From Guyparkeria halophila (lineage in GTDB: Bacteria > Pseudomonadota > Gammaproteobacteria > Halothiobacillales > Halothiobacillaceae), in the NCBI RefSeq assembly GCF_034479635.1, contig NZ_CP140153.1:1681501-1745500 (forward strand): a stretch of DNA of 64,000 bases, read 5' to 3'. Of the stretch, positions 1-8,591 are shown one piece after another; position 1 is the stretch's first letter, and the number at the start of each line of letters is the position of its first letter. A model generated the notes under the pieces. The model was not told where the DNA came from, did no database searches, and was given only the letters and a program-made list of their open reading frames with translations. Made by a program: the position numbers and the translations under genes.

Positions 1-372
1 TGGTGGTTCCACGTCGGCGTCGGGCCCGGACGACGGGATGCCCGCCTGCGCATCGCCATGCTGGTTGGGGCGGCGGCCATCGCGTTGGTGGGCCTCTTGA
101 CCGTGTTCTTCGGTCGGATCCTGCAGGCGGCCGTCAGCCGCCAGCGCGAATTCCTAGCCGACGCCTCCGCCGTGCAGTTCACCCGCTATCCGGACGGGCT
201 GAAGAGCGCCTTCGAGAAGCTCAAGGGCGGCGCGTCTTCCCGCGTGGAGTCCGATGCCGCCGCGGAGATGAACCACGCCTTTCTGTTCCGTGCCGGCGGC
301 GCGCGCCTGTTCGACACCCACCCGCCGCTCGAGGAACGGATTCGCCGACTGGAAGGCCAGCCGTCAGCGTAG
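1..372 (+). CDS. M48 family metalloprotease, C-terminal part (5' end outside window)
   Basis: The reading frame is open from base 1 and ends at TAG 370-372, giving 123 residues. A hydrophobic segment (about residues 20-40) is followed by SRQREFLADASAVQF, which matches the conserved stretch carrying the third zinc ligand (Glu) and Asp of M48 peptidases. The HEXXH motif would lie upstream of the window. Family members are membrane-bound zinc proteases of the HtpX/Oma1 kind that handle damaged membrane proteins. The stop codon lies inside the first REPIN-like repeat (GTAGGAGC), so the repeat may have set the present C-terminus. Family assignment is fairly secure; substrate is unknown. Confidence 0.8.
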   Translation, partial: WWFHVGVGPGRRDARLRIAMLVGAAAIALVGLLTVFFGRILQAAVSRQREFLADASAVQFTRYPDGLKSAFEKLKGGASSRVESDAAAEMNHAFLFRAGGARLFDTHPPLEERIRRLEGQPSA

Positions 373-438
373 GAGCGGCTTTAGCCGCGAAGCGCGCGAC
401 TGCCAACATCAAGCCATCGCGCCTGAAGGCGCTCCTAC
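369..438. repeat. REPIN-like repeat, unit A (70 bp)
   Basis: The unit starts GTAGGAGCGGCTTTAGCCGC and ends GCGCCTGAAGGCGCTCCTAC. The outer ends GTAGGAGC/GCTCCTAC are inverted repeats, and each end also folds on itself (AGCGGCTTTAGCCGC and GCGCCTGAAGGCGC). This is the layout of two REP sequences in inverted orientation. It shares the TAG stop of the upstream protease gene. Confidence 0.85.
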
Positions 439-455
439 ATCGATGACCAACCCCC

Positions 456-525
456 GTAGGAGCGGCTTTAGCCGCGAAACGCACGGCTGCCAACATCCAG
501 CCATCGCGCCTGAAGGCGCTCCTAC
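456..525. repeat. REPIN-like repeat, unit B (70 bp)
   Basis: Nearly identical to unit A in both ends and exactly the same length; 17 bases separate the two. The central part (ACGCACGGCTGCCAACATC) differs slightly from unit A. Confidence 0.85.
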
Positions 526-539
526 AACAATCACCCCCC

Positions 540-609
540 GTAGGAGCGGCTTTAGCCACGAAACACAGGGATGGCAACATCAACCCATTGCACCTCAAGC
601 CGCTCCTTC
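540..609. repeat. REPIN-like repeat, unit C (decayed)
   Basis: The left end is intact except for one change (TAGCCACGAA instead of TAGCCGCGAA). The right end has decayed (GCACCTCAAGCCGCTCCTTC), so its hairpin is weaker. Same 70-base spacing as the other units. Confidence 0.75.
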
Positions 610-624
610 GGCGACCCTGGCGGA

Positions 625-1074
625 TCACAACCAGACCGCATCCCAATGCGGATACTCGCCCACACGACGGACCAGACCCGCGCGAACGGGATTGGAAACA
701 ATGTAGCGAGCCAGTCGCCGCAGATCCTCGTCATTGCGCACCGCATGATCGTGAAAGCCACGCTGCCAGCGCAACAGCGGGATATGACGTGCACTGCGGC
801 CCTTCAACTGTCCAACCACCACAGACAGATCATCGCCGTGTCCTAGTCGAAACCGCCAGTGCAGGTGATCCGGCATCAGGCAAAAGGCCAACGTTTCCGA
901 ATGGCCCATCTCCTCCATGTCGCGCAGACAGCCGATGACGCGCCGCGCCACCGATATATCCGCCAGCCCGGGCCATCGTCCGTGGGTAACGAGGGTCACC
1001 GAATACACCTGCCCGGGGATCGACACGCGACCACGACGCAAACGCCATCCATGGCGCATTTGCTCAGTAGGCAT
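625..1074 (-). CDS. REP-associated tyrosine transposase (RAYT)
   Basis: 149 residues, a usual length for the Y1 transposase family (Transposase_17). The HUH-type metal site is visible as MPDHLHW near residue 70, and the C-terminal RYIVSNPVRAGLV region is typical of RAYTs and holds the candidate catalytic Tyr. The start ATG at 1074 has a good Shine-Dalgarno (GAAGGAGG) just upstream. Known family members are single-copy, domesticated relatives of IS200/IS605 transposases that bind and cut REP hairpins and mobilise them in trans. Three REPIN-like units lie beyond its 3' end and one beyond its 5' end, so this looks like the cognate enzyme and its substrate. The protein appears complete. Confidence 0.9.
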   Translation of the reverse strand: MPTEQMRHGWRLRRGRVSIPGQVYSVTLVTHGRWPGLADISVARRVIGCLRDMEEMGHSETLAFCLMPDHLHWRFRLGHGDDLSVVVGQLKGRSARHIPLLRWQRGFHDHAVRNDEDLRRLARYIVSNPVRAGLVRRVGEYPHWDAVWL

Positions 1075-1160
1075 CCTTGCCTCCTTCGTCCTACGTCAGA
1101 ATTTCCGCGAAACGAATCCATCCTAAATTTCGCGTCCCCACGAGTCCGAGCACCTAGATT

Positions 1161-1230
1161 GCAGGAGCGGCTTTAGCCGCGAAACCCACGGGTCGCAGCA
1201 TCAGGCCATCGCGCCTGAAGGCGCTCCTAC
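1161..1230. repeat. REPIN-like repeat, unit D (70 bp)
   Basis: Starts GCAGGAGCGGCTTTAGCCGC and ends GCGCCTGAAGGCGCTCCTAC, exactly 70 bases. It sits on the other side of the RAYT gene from units A-C, in the same orientation. Confidence 0.85.
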
Positions 1231-1262
1231 GCGGCGCGATGGCCCAACGACCGCCGCCGTTC

Positions 1263-2408
1263 TTAGTGGATCGGCTCGTGGGTAAACTCGATCACCGCGC
1301 GGGCGTCGTCGGCGGCTTGGGCGAAGGCATCGGCGCCGGTGCCGCTGTAACCCGAGCCGCCGAACACGGCATCCAGTATCGACTGGGTCCGCTCGACGTA
1401 GACCCCATCGCCATCCGGGTCGGTCAGGTAGGTGATGCTGCCGGTGTGAACCCCGCTGCGGTCGTAATTGAATCCCGACAAGTCGTAGTAGCCGTCCTCG
1501 GGGTTGTTGATGCCAAGGATGGTGTTCAGGTAGACCACCGTGTCCGTGGTGATCGCCTTGGTCTTGGACGAGGCACCCCCGAGGAACACCGCGGCATCCT
1601 GCAGTGTCCAGCTGCCATCGGTCAGCGCCGCCCGATAGAGCGACAGGTTCGCCAGCGGCGAATCAATGGTGTACTCGTTGCCCTCGGCGTCCACCACCAC
1701 GAGACGGCCGGCGGCGTCGGTCTCCAGTTCGCCATCGGCATCCAGTGACAGTGTGCGCAGCGCCTCTTCGAAGGCGTGGTCGAGCACGGATGGCGGGGCG
1801 CGACCGACGTTCAGCCGCTCGAACTCGACCTCCTGCAATGCCGACTCGTCGACCACCTCGGTAAAGCCTTCCGCGTCGGGGTCGTTCGAGGCGTAGGCAA
1901 TCACGTTGCCGGCGGCATCGATGAACTGCACGCGGCCGAGATCGTCCAGGTCAGGCGAGCCGTCGGCTTCACGCAGGATCACGTACAGATCGCCGTACAG
2001 GCTGCCCTTGCCCGCCGAACCGCCCTGAATACGATCGAGGCTGTCTCGCCCGCCACCGCGAAACACGCTGTCGACCAGGTGCTGGCTGCCGGCGCCGGCA
2101 TGACCACCGCCCTTGCCACCGGCGCCGCCCTTTCCGCCCGGGCCTTTCTTGCCGTGATCGCTATCGGCGTGATCGTCCGTGTGGTCATCGGTGTGCGTGG
2201 TACCGGTGTCGTGTCCGCCGCCGGACGAACGCCCGCCGCCGGCGTACCCACCGGAATGACCACCCTCGGCCGCCTGAACGGTCGCGATGGCCGTGAACGG
2301 CGCAAGATGGGCCGGGGCGGTGAACAGCGGCACGGCCATCAGGCCCGCCGCAAGCAAGCCGGCCGCCACCGGTTTGAAATTCAACGTCTTTGTCTTGTCG
2401 GTATTCAT
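1263..2408 (-). CDS. Exported protein of unknown function, paralogue of the next gene
   Basis: 381 residues. A signal peptide is visible (KPVAAGLLAAGLMAVPLF..., likely cleavage after VQAA near residue 47), followed by a Gly/His/Asp-rich linker (about residues 48-110). The rest is an acidic domain with YGDLYVILRE, several DxDG-type acidic loops (DPDGDGVY) and a conserved end EFTHEPIH. The neighbouring gene at 2539-3735 encodes the same architecture and the same C-terminus, so this is a tandem duplication. Start ATG 2408 has GGGAGG seven bases upstream. I know similar secreted proteins only as uncharacterised proteins of gammaproteobacteria; the acidic loops could bind calcium, which is inference. 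No enzyme motif is recognised. Confidence 0.8.
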   Translation of the reverse strand: MNTDKTKTLNFKPVAAGLLAAGLMAVPLFTAPAHLAPFTAIATVQAAEGGHSGGYAGGGRSSGGGHDTGTTHTDDHTDDHADSDHGKKGPGGKGGAGGKGGGHAGAGSQHLVDSVFRGGGRDSLDRIQGGSAGKGSLYGDLYVILREADGSPDLDDLGRVQFIDAAGNVIAYASNDPDAEGFTEVVDESALQEVEFERLNVGRAPPSVLDHAFEEALRTLSLDADGELETDAAGRLVVVDAEGNEYTIDSPLANLSLYRAALTDGSWTLQDAAVFLGGASSKTKAITTDTVVYLNTILGINNPEDGYYDLSGFNYDRSGVHTGSITYLTDPDGDGVYVERTQSILDAVFGGSGYSGTGADAFAQAADDARAVIEFTHEPIH

Positions 2409-2475
2409 GTGGGCCTCCCAATGGATTACCCGGGCAATTGCCTATCGCGGATTGACTCGTGGTGAAGCACAAAAA

Positions 2476-2502
2476 GAAGGCCCCGGTCATCACGGGGCCT
2501 TC
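2476..2502 (-). terminator. Rho-independent terminator of the gene at 2539-3735
   Basis: Perfect 10-bp stem GAAGGCCCCG / CGGGGCCTTC with a 7-base loop, followed on the minus strand by TTTTTG. It separates the two paralogues transcriptionally. Confidence 0.9.
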
Positions 2503-2538
2503 AAGGTGGCTACCAGCCATTCCACCTCACCACGTGCT

Positions 2539-3735
2539 TCAGTGAATCGGTTCGTGGATGAACTCGATGACCTGAAGCGCGTCATCCGTCGACTGCGCGT
2601 AGCCGGCCGCGCCGTCACCCGTTGCGGTCTCGCCATCGAACACCGCATCCAGAAGCGGCTCGGTGACCGTGATGTAGGTCCCGTCGCCCTCCGGATCGCT
2701 CAGGTACGACACGGTAACTCCGTCATACGCATCGGAGCGGTCGTAGCTGAAGTCCGCCAGATCGGCCCACGCGATGGAGGTCTCGCCCGTGTCGGGGTCG
2801 GTGACCTTACGGTTCAGACCCAGGATCGTGTTCAGGTAGACGACCATATCGAGATTCACGTTGCCGAACTTGCTCGCCGCCGCGGCCAGCAGGGAATCCG
2901 TCTGGTCCAGGGTGAACGTCTCGTTACCGTCGATGTCGTCGTTCAGTCGCACCATGGCGTCCTGGTAGAGCGCCAGGTTCTCCAGCGGAGAATCGATGGT
3001 GTAGACCACACCGTCGGCATCCTCGATCACGATGCGGCCGGCTGCGTCGAACTCGAACACACCATCGGCGTCAAGGGCGATGGTCTCGAGCGCCGTGTCG
3101 AGGGAGTGACTCAGAACCGACTGCGGTGACCGCGCCAGATTCAGGCGATCGAAGGCGACTTCCTGCAGCAGGGCCTCGTCGGCCACCTCGGTATAGCCCT
3201 CGTCCTCGGGGTCGTCCGAGAGGTACGGAATCACGTTGCCCTCGGCATCGAGGAACTGCACGCGTCCTTCATCGTCCAGAATCGGCGAGCCCGTTGACTG
3301 GTCGCGTAGCACCACGTAGAGATCGCCGTAGAGATCGCCCTTGGTGGTGCCCGCGTTGGGGTTGCCGCCGCCCATGTCGCCGGTCGGACCATCGCCTTCC
3401 GGCGGGCCCTTGTCGTCGGGCCGTCCGCTTCCACCAGCGGCATCACGGCCACCGGAACCCTTGCCGCGCAGGACGTCGTTCACGTCCATGCTCTGGTGAC
3501 CGCCGGAGACGCCGCCGGCGCCACCGATGCCACCCTGACCCTTCATGGCACCACCCGCGCCCTGGCCGCCTTGACCGCCTTGGCCATGATCGGAGGCGGC
3601 ATGCGCCACGGACACGGGCATCAGGTTATGTGTATAGGTGTTACCGACCAGCATGGGCACCGCGAACACGCCGGCAGCCACCAGGCTGACAGTCAGGTGT
3701 TTGCGGTTGGTATCAAAGAGCGATTTCGTATTCAT
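2539..3735 (-). CDS. Exported protein of unknown function, second tandem paralogue
   Basis: 398 residues with an N-terminal signal peptide (likely cleaved after AHAA, about residue 48), a Gly/Gln-rich low-complexity linker (about 50-130) and a C-terminal domain. It shares with the downstream paralogue KGDLYGDLYVVLRD, EVADEALLQEVAFDRLNLARSP, TIDSPLENLALY, VVYLNTILGLN and the end EFIHEPIH. It has an insert around LNDDIDGNETFTLDQ that the other copy lacks. The start ATG 3735 has AAGGAGG and a strong sigma-70-type promoter directly upstream. Its own terminator follows. Probably secreted or envelope-located; function unknown. Confidence 0.8.
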   Translation of the reverse strand: MNTKSLFDTNRKHLTVSLVAAGVFAVPMLVGNTYTHNLMPVSVAHAASDHGQGGQGGQGAGGAMKGQGGIGGAGGVSGGHQSMDVNDVLRGKGSGGRDAAGGSGRPDDKGPPEGDGPTGDMGGGNPNAGTTKGDLYGDLYVVLRDQSTGSPILDDEGRVQFLDAEGNVIPYLSDDPEDEGYTEVADEALLQEVAFDRLNLARSPQSVLSHSLDTALETIALDADGVFEFDAAGRIVIEDADGVVYTIDSPLENLALYQDAMVRLNDDIDGNETFTLDQTDSLLAAAASKFGNVNLDMVVYLNTILGLNRKVTDPDTGETSIAWADLADFSYDRSDAYDGVTVSYLSDPEGDGTYITVTEPLLDAVFDGETATGDGAAGYAQSTDDALQVIEFIHEPIH

Positions 3736-3768
3736 GAAGGTGCCTCCTTTCTCAGCTTTCCCAATTCA

Positions 3769-3797
3769 CTTATATGCCCATAAGCTTCTATTGGCAA
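3769..3797 (-). promoter_or_regulatory. Sigma-70-type promoter for the gene at 2539-3735
   Basis: On the minus strand TTGCCA (-35), a 17-base spacer and TATAAG (-10); each box differs from consensus at one position. The predicted start of transcription is about 25-30 bases before the ATG at 3735. The surrounding 3740-3900 is markedly AT-rich compared with the rest of the window. Confidence 0.7.
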
Positions 3798-3961
3798 GGT
3801 GGTAAGCCCATCAAATTTCAAGGGCCAGGCCAATACAAATTTATCAAACCGACTATCAAATAAAGTCACAGCATATCAGTCACTTAATACAGCGAACGGC
3901 TGATGCCATTTGCGCGACCTAACGCCCGTTACCACGGCGCATCTTTCCCCATAGAAACAAC

Positions 3962-3985
3962 GAACCCCGCTCGGTGGCGGGGTTC
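3962..3985 (-). terminator. Terminator of the outer-membrane protein gene
   Basis: Stem GAACCCCGC / GCGGGGTTC with a 6-base loop, followed on the minus strand by GTTGTTTC. It lies just past the stop of the 4029-6707 gene. Confidence 0.75.
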
Positions 3986-4028
3986 TTCTCACTCAGGGGA
4001 AATGGCGTTTCCCCAACCCAGGAACCGG

Positions 4029-6707
4029 CTAGAAACGGAAGCCCACCCCGAGCCGGAACTGATCGATCTCGTTGTCCAGGCTCACTGTGTCGGTGTTGTC
4101 GTGCGTGGTCGCGAAATCGATGTCTCCGTAGTCCGTGCGGTTGTAGTCCAGGCGCACGAAGGTGTTGGGCGTCAACGGCAGCTCGGCGCCCAGGCCGATG
4201 CGGGTGCCGATCTCGCTGACATCACGGTTGACGTCGTTATCGAGATTCTCGCCCTTGCGATAGCGGTAGTTGAACTGGCTGCGCGCCTTGCCCAACCGGG
4301 CGTAGAGCAGCGTGCCGTTATCCAGCTGGTAACCCAGCCGCGCCGACAGGGCCTGTCCGCCCTTCTGCTCGGCGGAGAACTGGCGACCGGTCGGCTCGCG
4401 CACGTGCTGCCACTCGGCGCCGCTGTTCTCGACGTCCAGTTCGAGACCGAGGTAGATCCGATCCCATTGCCAGCCGTAACCGGCGAACACGCCCGTGCTC
4501 ACGCCGTCATTGCCGAAGCTGGCCTGAAGCCGGTAGGGTCCGTCGCCGGAATCGAAGTGTTCGGCGTCCATGTCGCTGGTCAGTAAGGTATGACCGACCT
4601 GGGCGCCGGCGTAGAAACCGCCGATATCGCCCTCGGTCGGATCGATCGGCGCATAGTCCTGGGCACCGAAGCGCCAGCCGAGACCGAGACGGAACAGGCC
4701 TTCCCGGGTCTCGAACCGTTCCACACCATCGGGCGTGGTGTCGAAGACTACGTCATAACCGTCGTAATCCGTGATGCTGTAGCCCATGCGCCAGAACAGG
4801 TGCTTGCCGGCCGGCACGTCGACACCCACCCCGTAGCGGATGCCGGTCTGGTCGTCCGACCCGTCAGCAGCGTTCTGCGGCGCGTCGTTGGCCTGATAGA
4901 AAGTGTCGAACTCGCTTCGTACCATGCCGAGGCGTCCGAACAGCAAGGCGCCGTTGGCCAGCACGCGACCGCCGCGCAGGCTCGCGCCCAAGCTGTCGTT
5001 CATGTCGAGCGAAAAGGTGCGGCTGTCCGGCTTGTTCTTGCCGTGATCCCAGTCGGCAGCACTGCGCGCGCCCTCGAGCTCGATACCGCCGTACCAGTGG
5101 TCGGCAGTCGTCAGGCCCCAACCGGCAAACAGGCCGGTGTTCCATCCCCGGCCCACCATGGTGGCGGTGTCCGTGCCTCGCTCGCCGCGCGGGCCGCTGG
5201 TGTCGGTGGCCATGCCACTCACCCCGGCCTGGGCACCGGCGTAGAACCCGCCACCCAGGCCCGTGCCGCGCGTGTCGGCCAGCCCGGAGAAGGTGCCGGC
5301 GACCACCGCCGGTTCGCGCACCGGGTACAGCAGTGCCTTCAAGCGCAGGTAGAACTGGTCGCGCTGGTAGTTGCCGTCGAACAGGTCGCCGGTGAACTGC
5401 CCCCGGTTTTCGTTGAACGGATCACGGAAGTCCGAATCACGCTGGAAATGGCGGTAATCAAACTGCAGCAAGAGGTTCTTGGTCAGCTTGTACTCCACGC
5501 CCACGCCGGCACCGATCAGGTCGTCGGTGCGATCGACCTCCTGATAGTCGACCTGACCATAGGAAGCCAGTGCGGACAGGGTCATGCGGGGCGTCAAGCG
5601 GTGCTCGACGCTGGCCTCGGCACGCGTGTACAGGTAACTGGACGCCACGTCGCCGGGGGCGGCCGACAGGGCATAGGTCGTTTCCTCAAGCGACCGGTCG
5701 ATCGCGCCGCGCAGCCGCGTGAACGGCGTGACCTGCCAGTTAACCTGCGCACCGACGTCGGGCGTGGTGATCGAGGAAAAGCGCGGGTCATCGAAATCCT
5801 GGTACAGCAAACCGCCGTAGACCTCGCCGCTCACGCCTGCGCCGGAATCGAAGGTCGCACCCAGGGCGAGCCGCTGACCGTCCGAATCGCGCTGGTAGTC
5901 CAGATCGTCGCGGGAATCGCGGTAGCGCCGGGTCTCGGTGGATGCCTGGACGAACGGCTGAATCTGAGGCGAACGCAGGTAGGTGAGTCGCGCGCCCAGG
6001 GCATAGATGTCTCGGTCCCGGTCGTCGTGGTTGATCGACGTGCCGTCGGCGTTGATCCCGCTGTCGTAGTCCAGCCGCTGGGCCGTGCCGCCGACGCGCA
6101 GCACGGTGCGCCCAATGCGCCGCGCGTAACCGCCGTGGGCATCGAGGCTGTCGTAGGTCACCGGCTCGACCCCGGCCTCGCCCTCGGGCGAGGTGCGATC
6201 CTCGTGGCTGCGGCTGTAACCCAGGCCACCGAAGACGTTCGAGACGGTATTGATGTCGTAGCGACCGTCGGTGTTGAGCCAGAAGTCGTCGTAGTTCTCG
6301 TCGCTGTTATCACGGTAGCGGGCGAGATCGGCCCCGGCGTTGAAATTGAGCTCGTGGCTGTCCCAATCCGAGCGCACGGCCAGGCTCGGCGTGAAAATGC
6401 CGACGGTATCGGCGGTTTCGTCCGTGATAAGGCCGCGGGCGTCAGGATCGCCCTTATTGACCGGCACCGAGCCGTTCACGCCGAAGATATTGGTGTCGTA
6501 GAGCGTGGTGACGGTGAGCTGGGGAAAGAAGAGAAAACCTCCCGCAGCGAGACCGCTGCGCGGCGCAGCGCTTGACTCGGCTGCCGCCAACGGTGCCGCA
6601 CCGGGCTTGGCCGGCAGCGGGACCTCGTCCTGTGCGTATGCGGTCAAGGGGCCAACGGATACCACGCCGAGGGCCATGGCGATCGACCGGGAAAGGCGTG
6701 AGGACAT
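4029..6707 (-). CDS. Large outer-membrane beta-barrel protein with two extra C-terminal barrel repeats
   Basis: 892 residues. Signal peptide at the N-terminus (cleavage near AYAQ, residue 25). Residues about 58-470 resemble the BBP2-type outer-membrane barrel, starting with FFPQLTVTTLYDTNIF and holding many alternating aromatic strands. Two homologous segments follow, each beginning GGFYAGAQ (about 500-690 and 725-892) and each resembling an 8-stranded OmpA-like barrel with repeated FAGWG/FAGYGW and RLGLGW/RLGVGFRF strands. The chain ends in Phe, as outer-membrane proteins usually do. Start ATG 6707 has AGAAGGAG. Single barrels of these types are common; three predicted barrels in one polypeptide is unusual. 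BBP2 proteins are sometimes linked to polysaccharide export, but no such genes are beside it. Confidence 0.8.
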   Translation of the reverse strand: MSSRLSRSIAMALGVVSVGPLTAYAQDEVPLPAKPGAAPLAAAESSAAPRSGLAAGGFLFFPQLTVTTLYDTNIFGVNGSVPVNKGDPDARGLITDETADTVGIFTPSLAVRSDWDSHELNFNAGADLARYRDNSDENYDDFWLNTDGRYDINTVSNVFGGLGYSRSHEDRTSPEGEAGVEPVTYDSLDAHGGYARRIGRTVLRVGGTAQRLDYDSGINADGTSINHDDRDRDIYALGARLTYLRSPQIQPFVQASTETRRYRDSRDDLDYQRDSDGQRLALGATFDSGAGVSGEVYGGLLYQDFDDPRFSSITTPDVGAQVNWQVTPFTRLRGAIDRSLEETTYALSAAPGDVASSYLYTRAEASVEHRLTPRMTLSALASYGQVDYQEVDRTDDLIGAGVGVEYKLTKNLLLQFDYRHFQRDSDFRDPFNENRGQFTGDLFDGNYQRDQFYLRLKALLYPVREPAVVAGTFSGLADTRGTGLGGGFYAGAQAGVSGMATDTSGPRGERGTDTATMVGRGWNTGLFAGWGLTTADHWYGGIELEGARSAADWDHGKNKPDSRTFSLDMNDSLGASLRGGRVLANGALLFGRLGMVRSEFDTFYQANDAPQNAADGSDDQTGIRYGVGVDVPAGKHLFWRMGYSITDYDGYDVVFDTTPDGVERFETREGLFRLGLGWRFGAQDYAPIDPTEGDIGGFYAGAQVGHTLLTSDMDAEHFDSGDGPYRLQASFGNDGVSTGVFAGYGWQWDRIYLGLELDVENSGAEWQHVREPTGRQFSAEQKGGQALSARLGYQLDNGTLLYARLGKARSQFNYRYRKGENLDNDVNRDVSEIGTRIGLGAELPLTPNTFVRLDYNRTDYGDIDFATTHDNTDTVSLDNEIDQFRLGVGFRF

Positions 6708-6927
6708 AGGGCAGATCTCCTTCTGCTAAGACGGCCAAGATGGCTGATCCAATCATGGATCGTTCGCCTGTATGCCCACGTTGATACGCCTGATGAGGCA
6801 AAAAGTCGATTAGGTTATTAACCACCTGTTGCGAAATTGCGACATCGCGCGTTGCCGTGGCGGCAGACGACCGCTACGGAACACCGCCACGGTCAGGGGG
6901 TCGCGAGAGACGCCAAGCGAGGGTGGC

Positions 6928-7233
6928 TCACCCCCGAACGAGCACCGCGCCGGCCGGGACGGCACGCTGCAGATCACGACAGTCGCCCGGGTGCGGCTGG
7001 TCATCCGGCGCACGATCCGGGTACCAGATGCGGCATTCGCCCGCTGGCGGCAGGGCACTCGCCGGCAGGATCACCGGGTCGAGGGAGGTATCCCCACCGG
7101 GATAGACAATTACCGTGCGTTGGTCGCCTGCCGGCTCGGCATCGAACAGGGCACAGCCACCGAGTGCGCCCATTGCCGCGATGAGAATGACCGCCCGACC
7201 GGGCAGCCCCAGCCATGGTCTCAATGCGCTCAT
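6928..7233 (-). CDS. Small lipoprotein with a conserved Cys-Trp C-terminal motif
   Basis: 101 residues starting MSALRPWLGLPGRAVILI. The signal peptide ends in a lipobox (ALGGC, Cys about residue 26), so the mature protein should be lipid-anchored. The C-terminus GECRIWYPDRAPDDQP...PAGAVLVRG is a motif I know from many small uncharacterised periplasmic proteins. The start was placed at ATG 7233 because ATGA overlaps the stop of the upstream symporter gene and a G-rich Shine-Dalgarno lies before it. Translational coupling to the symporter is therefore likely, but a functional link is not shown. Confidence 0.75.
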   Translation of the reverse strand: MSALRPWLGLPGRAVILIAAMGALGGCALFDAEPAGDQRTVIVYPGGDTSLDPVILPASALPPAGECRIWYPDRAPDDQPHPGDCRDLQRAVPAGAVLVRG

Positions 7234-8591
7234 CGTCCGCCCCCCTGGTTCTCGGCCCGGGCGAAGTACTCGCGGGTGATGGCGAACACGGTGCCCGACA
7301 GGGCGATCAGTGCGATCAGGTTCGGGATTGCCATCAGGGCATTGAGGACGTCGGCGACCAGCCAGATCAGTTCGAGGTTGGCGATCGCGCCGAGGAACAA
7401 GGCCCCGACCCAGACGTAGCGGTACGGCTTGATCACCTTCACGCCGAACAGGTACTCGGCGGAACGTTCGCCGTAGTAGCTCCACGCCACGATGGTGGTG
7501 AAGGCAAACAGCACCAGACCGGCGGTGACCACCCAGTTGCCGCCGCCCAGGGTCGCGGCGAAGGCCGCCGAGGTCAGCGCCGCACCGCTCTCGCCGGTCT
7601 CCCAGACACCGGAAAGTACGATCACCAGCGCGGTCATGGTGCAGATGATGATGGTGTCGATGAAGGTGCCGAGCATCGCGATGGTGCCCTGGCGGACCGG
7701 ATCATTGGTCTGGGCCGCGGCGTGGGCGATCGGCGCGGAGCCCAGACCGGCCTCGTTGGAGAAAATGCCCCGGGCGACGCCGAAGCGGATCGCCGCCCAG
7801 ACCGCCGCGCCGGCAAACCCACCCGTCGCCGCCGTGCCGGTGAAGGCATCGGATACGATTTGCCCCAGGGCCGCCGGCACGTCCGTGATATTCAGCAGGA
7901 TGATCACCAGCGCGAAGCCGACGTAGAGAATCGCCATCGACGGCACCAGGTATTCGGCCAGGTGCGCGATGCGACGGATGCCGCCGATGATCACCACGAA
8001 CACCAACGCGGCCAGCACCAGCCCGGTGGCCCAGTCGGGAATGGCGAGATTGGATTCGAGCACGTCGGCCACGGAATTGGCCTGCACGGTGTTGCCGATG
8101 CCGAAGGCGGCGATCATGGCGAACAGCGCGAAGGCCGCGCCCAGCCATTTCCACTTCGCGCCCATGCCGTTCTTGATGTAGTACATCGGCCCGCCAACGT
8201 AGCGACCGCGCTCGTCGACCTCGCGATAACGCACCGCCAGCACCGCCTCGGAATACTTGGTCGCCATGCCCACCAGCGCGGTCAGCCACATCCAGAAAAT
8301 CGCGCCGGGGCCACCCAGGGCGATCGCGGTGGCCACCCCGGCGATGTTGCCCGTGCCGATGGTCGCCGAGAGTGCCGTGGCCAGTGCCTGGAAGGGCGTG
8401 ATGTCGCCGCGATCATCCTTGCCGGCGTGCCGACCGCGAACCAGCTGGCGAAACCCGTAGCCGATGCGCCGAATCGGCATGCCGCGCAGCCCGGCGGTGA
8501 GATACACCCCCGTGCCGAGCAACAGGGCCAGCATCACCGGCCCCCAGACGAATCCACTGATGCTGCCAAGAAACTCGGTCACTGCGTCCAT
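7230..8591 (-). CDS. Sodium:alanine symporter family (AGCS) transporter
   Basis: 453 residues with about ten hydrophobic segments. Family signatures are plain: FQALATALSATIGTGNIAGV, GGPGAIFWMW, and GGPMYYIKNGMG. AGCS carriers import alanine or glycine with Na+. The start ATG 8591 has AGGGAGTGAG upstream. The length is normal for the family. It shares ATGA with the downstream lipoprotein gene. The upstream neighbour (Lon-like protease) is divergent, so the 184-base gap 8592-8775 must hold both promoters; I could not pick clear boxes in it. Confidence 0.9.
   Translation of the reverse strand: MDAVTEFLGSISGFVWGPVMLALLLGTGVYLTAGLRGMPIRRIGYGFRQLVRGRHAGKDDRGDITPFQALATALSATIGTGNIAGVATAIALGGPGAIFWMWLTALVGMATKYSEAVLAVRYREVDERGRYVGGPMYYIKNGMGAKWKWLGAAFALFAMIAAFGIGNTVQANSVADVLESNLAIPDWATGLVLAALVFVVIIGGIRRIAHLAEYLVPSMAILYVGFALVIILLNITDVPAALGQIVSDAFTGTAATGGFAGAAVWAAIRFGVARGIFSNEAGLGSAPIAHAAAQTNDPVRQGTIAMLGTFIDTIIICTMTALVIVLSGVWETGESGAALTSAAFAATLGGGNWVVTAGLVLFAFTTIVAWSYYGERSAEYLFGVKVIKPYRYVWVGALFLGAIANLELIWLVADVLNALMAIPNLIALIALSGTVFAITREYFARAENQGGGR

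Noticed and set aside
369-1230. CRISPR-like spacing of the 70-bp repeats
   Set aside because: Gaps of 17 and 14 bases are too short for spacers, and repeats are palindromic with a RAYT gene; a REP system explains them better.
4590-6575. 661-codon open frame on the plus strand opposite the outer-membrane gene
   Set aside because: It is antisense to a well-supported gene; long antisense frames are expected in GC-rich DNA and its sequence shows no family motif.
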